Notes under the pieces: model-generated
Seen by the model: the letters and a program-made list of their open reading frames with translations, nothing else
Database searches by the model: none
Told to the model about the DNA's origin: nothing
Shown: positions 60,804 to 64,000 of the stretch, one piece after another
Position numbering within the stretch: position 1 is the first letter of the stretch
How the letters are laid out: every line of letters begins with the position of its first letter
Source of the DNA: Cognataquiflexum nitidum
Lineage (GTDB): Bacteria; Bacteroidota; Bacteroidia; Cytophagales; Cyclobacteriaceae
Reading direction: 5' to 3'
Length of the DNA: 64,000 bases
NCBI RefSeq assembly: GCF_022538055.1
Contig: NZ_JAKZAM010000009.1
Coordinates: 62,001 to 126,000, forward strand
Translations under genes and position numbers: made by a program

Positions 60804-62651
60804 TCAGTTATCATCCAATTCTTTCAATTCTTCCGCATAGCCACCCGACAATATCGGGAACCTATACCATGTTTTAGGATCTACATTGAATTCATCCAAA
60901 TGGAATGATGGCGCAAGGCGTTCTCTTTTCCATTGGTTTCTAGACCAAAGCCGGAAGAATTTTTTGATATAGCTCTTGAGTAATTCATTTTCTACGTTCA
61001 ATTCCTCTTTAAGGATTAGAAAAATATCAAGAGGGGACCTTCTGTCCCGAATTGCAAGTCGCTCGATTTCGACAATAACGGAATAAGGCATGAGGTCAGT
61101 TTCGTCGGTCTGTTGGTTTTCAGAAGGCCTGAGTTCCGCTGTCGGTTGCAGGCCATTGACTTTATTCAATCCTACGTAACCCAGATCAGACTCTGCCCAA
61201 CGGAGCCAGTGGATTATAAAGTGCTTGTCAACTCCCGCAATGGGAGAAATGCTTCCACTAGAGTCACCATCCATGGTAGTATAGCCTACATCGCCTTCAC
61301 TTCTATTAGAAGTACTCAGGAGCAATGCGTTTTTTACATTGGCAAGCATCCAAATGATCGGAGACCTAGCCCTTGCCTGAATGTTTTGAAGGGTGATGTC
61401 ATCTTCCCTCCATGACAGCCTTCTTCCAATTGCTTTTTCGATTTTTTCTGTGTAGGATTTTACCTCATCGGTGATTTCCCAATGAAGAAACTCCGCTCCA
61501 ATGCTTTCTGCCAAAAATTTTGCGCTCTGAAAGGTAGCAAAGGAGGAATTTTCAGAAGCCTGATAAGCAGTGGTAAGGATTTGTCCGATGATTTCTTTGA
61601 TCGGATTATTTGTCAGGGGAGCAAAGGTTGATCCCAGCTTTTGAAGGAAGGCAGGTACACCGAGTTCTTCAACCCCACGTCTCACCATTTCCGAAACCAA
61701 CACAGCAATGGTCGATGAATCTGCGCCACCGCTGAGGGAGAGAACGAAACCCATGCTTTTGCTTTTTCTCAGGTAATCAAATAGTGCCAAAGCAGATGCT
61801 TTTACAAATTCCTCATTTTTATGGTGGTTGCTTATGACTTCAGGATAATCTTCGGTTTTGGAATCATAATCAAATGTCAATACCTGAAAGTCCTCAAAGG
61901 AAAGTAGATTGTTTTTGAAGATGAGCCTACCGTTTTTGGAAGCAAGGATTTCTCCATCAAAGATCATCCTGCCGGCCTCATTTCCAAGTAGGTTTACATA
62001 AAAGTAGGTAGCATCAAATAGCCTTGAGCTTTCATTTACAAGCTGTTCTCTGAGTATACTTTTTCCCATTGCAAAGTGACTTGCACTTGGATTGAAGATG
62101 ATGTCTACCTTCCTGTCTTTGAGTCGATATCCGGGTCTGACTTTCCCCCTCCATGCATCTTCACAGATTTCAAAGCCATACTTTACACCTTTTTTTTCAA
62201 GCATGAGATCACCAAAAGGAACCTGATATCCCTGAAATTCAAAATTAGTCACTTTTCCCTGTTCCCAAGGGGTAAACCAGCGAAACTCATAATGAACACC
62301 ATCTATGGCCATAAATTGCTTGGCTACAAAGCCTGTGACTTTTTGGTCTTCCAAAAGGGCAACACAATTATAAACCTTATCCTGTATCCTTACCGGAAGA
62401 CCGATTGCAATGGTGATGTCTTCTGAATAAGGCAATAGCTGTTCTAGTTGTTTAAGTGCCTTTTGTGGATACCAATAACTTAAAAAAAGATCTTCACTGC
62501 CATATCCTGTGATAGCCAATTCCGGAAAACAAAGGAATTCGGCTTTTAAGGATTTTGCCTTTTCTATCGCCTGAATGATATGCCTAAGGTTACCCGTCCA
62601 GTCTAAAGGTGTTTGGTTGACAGTGGCACAAGCGATTTTTAATGTTGACAT
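60804..62651 (-). CDS. nadE: glutamine-dependent NAD+ synthetase
   Basis: A 615-residue enzyme with an N-terminal nitrilase-type glutaminase (E44 in FPELAITGYG, K111, C163 in ICEDAW) and a C-terminal synthetase with the P-loop SGGADSS at 307-313. It amidates deamido-NAD+ with ammonia from glutamine. All catalytic residues are present. The start at 62651 (MSTLKIACAT) matches the family; 62684 is an open alternative. Confidence 0.96.
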   Translation of the reverse strand: MSTLKIACATVNQTPLDWTGNLRHIIQAIEKAKSLKAEFLCFPELAITGYGSEDLFLSYWYPQKALKQLEQLLPYSEDITIAIGLPVRIQDKVYNCVALLEDQKVTGFVAKQFMAIDGVHYEFRWFTPWEQGKVTNFEFQGYQVPFGDLMLEKKGVKYGFEICEDAWRGKVRPGYRLKDRKVDIIFNPSASHFAMGKSILREQLVNESSRLFDATYFYVNLLGNEAGRMIFDGEILASKNGRLIFKNNLLSFEDFQVLTFDYDSKTEDYPEVISNHHKNEEFVKASALALFDYLRKSKSMGFVLSLSGGADSSTIAVLVSEMVRRGVEELGVPAFLQKLGSTFAPLTNNPIKEIIGQILTTAYQASENSSFATFQSAKFLAESIGAEFLHWEITDEVKSYTEKIEKAIGRRLSWREDDITLQNIQARARSPIIWMLANVKNALLLSTSNRSEGDVGYTTMDGDSSGSISPIAGVDKHFIIHWLRWAESDLGYVGLNKVNGLQPTAELRPSENQQTDETDLMPYSVIVEIERLAIRDRRSPLDIFLILKEELNVENELLKSYIKKFFRLWSRNQWKRERLAPSFHLDEFNVDPKTWYRFPILSGGYAEELKELDDN

Positions 62652-62694
62652 TCTGTTTGTATAAAGACTTAAATCTGATCTCAAAGATACTGCA

Positions 62695-63435
62695 CTATAC
62701 TGCTATCTGGAGAACTTCGCAGGCATTTTTAGCCGCTTCTTGCTCTGCTTTCTTTTTGGTGGCCCCTTTTCCGGAGGCTAAAAGTTTTCCATTGACATGA
62801 AGTTCGACTATAAACTCCTTGAATCGTTGTTCTCCATTTACTGCGATTGTCTTGAAATCAATTTCAAAATTTTCTCTTTGACCCCATTCGATGATTTTAC
62901 TTTTAAAATTGGTCGTGGTGCTGATGATATTATCAAGATCGAAATGGATAATGATCCTTTTCAAAATGAATTTCTTACAAAAATGAAAATCTCTATCCAA
63001 GTAAATGGCTCCAACCATAGCCTCTAGCGCATCTCCATAAAGAGATTTGTGTGAGCTGAGATTTTTACCTTTGTATTCCTCGCTGATGATTTTGGAAAGG
63101 CCGATTTTGATAGCAATTTGGTTGAGGGCTTCTCTATTGACCATCCTGCTTCTGGTTTCGGTTAGGAATCCTTCATCCCTGTAAGGATATTTGATAAACA
63201 AAAATTCTGCAACAACAGCTCCCAATATGGCATCTCCGAGATATTCCAATCTTTCATTTGAAATTTTCATTCCATTGATTGACTCCTCGGCAGCAGAGGC
63301 ATGCTTGATGGCAAGTTTGTAAAGGGTCAAATTAAAAGGCTTGCTTCCAACCATATGTTTTATGGAAGAAGCAAGCCTTTTTTCGTATTTGGTGTAAAAC
63401 AGTGACCTAAGCCGTAGTAATCTGGACAGTTTCAA
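62695..63435 (-). CDS. rnc: ribonuclease III
   Basis: A 246-residue RNase III: catalytic domain with the signature NERLEYLGDAIL at 60-71 and the second acidic cluster in GDALEAMVGAIYLD, then a double-stranded-RNA-binding domain (about 178-246). It processes rRNA and structured mRNAs. The only start that keeps the family N-terminus is TTG at 63435, two bases after the fabF stop, so translation is probably coupled, matching the common acpP-fabF-rnc order. Confidence 0.95.
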   Translation of the reverse strand: MKLSRLLRLRSLFYTKYEKRLASSIKHMVGSKPFNLTLYKLAIKHASAAEESINGMKISNERLEYLGDAILGAVVAEFLFIKYPYRDEGFLTETRSRMVNREALNQIAIKIGLSKIISEEYKGKNLSSHKSLYGDALEAMVGAIYLDRDFHFCKKFILKRIIIHFDLDNIISTTTNFKSKIIEWGQRENFEIDFKTIAVNGEQRFKEFIVELHVNGKLLASGKGATKKKAEQEAAKNACEVLQIAV

Positions 63436-63437
63436 TG

Positions 63438-64000
63438 TTACTCTGTTATTTTTTTGAAGATGATGGAAGCGTTATGTCCACCAAATCCAAAAGTATTGCT
63501 CAATGCTGCCCTGATTTCTCTTTTTTGGGCCTTATTGAAAGTCAGGTTCAATCTAGGGTCAAAGTCCTCATCATCAGTAAAATGATTGATGGTGGGCGGG
63601 ATGAGACTATTTTTTATAGCAAGTATTGAAGCAATCGCTTCAACTCCACCTGCTGCACCTAGAAGGTGCCCTGTCATCGACTTGGTACTGCTTATATTGA
63701 TCTTGTAAGCGTGCTCGCCGAATACTTTTTGAATCGCTTTGACTTCACTGATATCTCCGAGAGGAGTGGAAGTACCGTGTACATTGACATAGTCAATATC
63801 CTCAGGCTGCATTTCGGCATCCTCAAGGGCATGCTTCATCACATTGCTAGCACCTTCACCTTCCGGATGAGGAGCGGTAATATGGTAAGCATCTGCGGTC
63901 ATTCCACCACCTACCAATTCAGCATATATTTTTGCTCCCCGAGCTTTGGCATGTTCATAATCTTCGAGTATAAGACAGCCGGCTCCTTCGCCAAGGACAA
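63438..64000 (-). CDS. fabF: beta-ketoacyl-ACP synthase II, C-terminal part (cut by window edge)
   Basis: The frame is open from the right edge to TAA at 63438. It contains [24 protein letters not shown] with the first catalytic His, the [19 protein letters not shown] segment with the second His, and the C-terminal [11 protein letters not shown]. This is the condensing enzyme extending fatty acids during synthesis. The catalytic Cys lies outside the window. Confidence 0.95.
   Translation of the reverse strand, partial: VLGEGAGCLILEDYEHAKARGAKIYAELVGGGMTADAYHITAPHPEGEGASNVMKHALEDAEMQPEDIDYVNVHGTSTPLGDISEVKAIQKVFGEHAYKINISSTKSMTGHLLGAAGGVEAIASILAIKNSLIPPTINHFTDDEDFDPRLNLTFNKAQKREIRAALSNTFGFGGHNASIIFKKITE

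Overview
The window looks like chromosomal DNA of a member of the Bacteroidota, most likely Cytophagales and close to Cyclobacteriaceae (Algoriphagus or Aquiflexum relatives). This placement is inferred. It rests on a fused HisB, a CrtA-type carotenoid oxygenase, lipoboxes and outer-membrane families typical of the phylum, start sites without Shine-Dalgarno sequences, and two promoters with the Bacteroidota -7 box TAnnTTTG at a 19-base spacing. No rRNA, tRNA, CRISPR array or intact transposase was seen.

Layout. 0.5-5.4 kb: histidine genes hisG, hisD, hisC and bifunctional hisB (hisH, hisA, hisF and hisI absent). 5.5-21.2 kb: ordinary chromosome with a serine hydrolase, lipoproteins, an ECF sigma factor and its membrane partner, a sulfurtransferase, Ppx/GppA, TetR and AraC regulators, a fasciclin lipoprotein, a Crp/Fnr regulator beside a YciI-SRPBCC-DUF4287 operon, and CrtA. 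21.2-28.3 kb: an A+T-rich accessory island with an MmeI-like restriction-modification enzyme, a TlpA-like protein, two decayed VOC genes, and a Fic protein enclosed by ~97-bp direct repeats. 28.4-39.2 kb: retropepsin-like protease, DUF819 transporter, M20 peptidase, split ThrE exporter, GH5 cellulase, and an SDR-DoxX-AraC operon. 39.5-40.35 kb: an apparent relic integron, made of a gene cassette with an attC-like site beside the C-terminal remnant of an IntI-like tyrosine recombinase. 40.6-52.3 kb: Gfo/Idh/MocA oxidoreductase, a ~1 kb repeat array, membrane pyrophosphatase, S9 peptidase and small accessory genes including a 46-residue DUF2256 protein. 52.4-64 kb: zinc metalloprotease, a coupled pair of outer-membrane proteins, a BamA-like protein, then the housekeeping genes yidD, lgt, nadE, rnc and the 3' part of fabF.

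Cross-cutting features. Intergenic low-complexity repeats are polar relative to genes: purine-rich GAGAAGCGAGA-type tracts begin within a few bases after stop codons, and G-poor ACAACCA or ATAACCA-type tracts lie directly before start codons (hisG/hisD, hisB/bla, gfo/hppA, ppx, DUF1684). Two related palindromes of form YTGNCWTAWGNCAR sit before the crp-like gene and before the yciI operon, which suggests a small regulon. The integron-like cassette is the strongest candidate for something not usually annotated.
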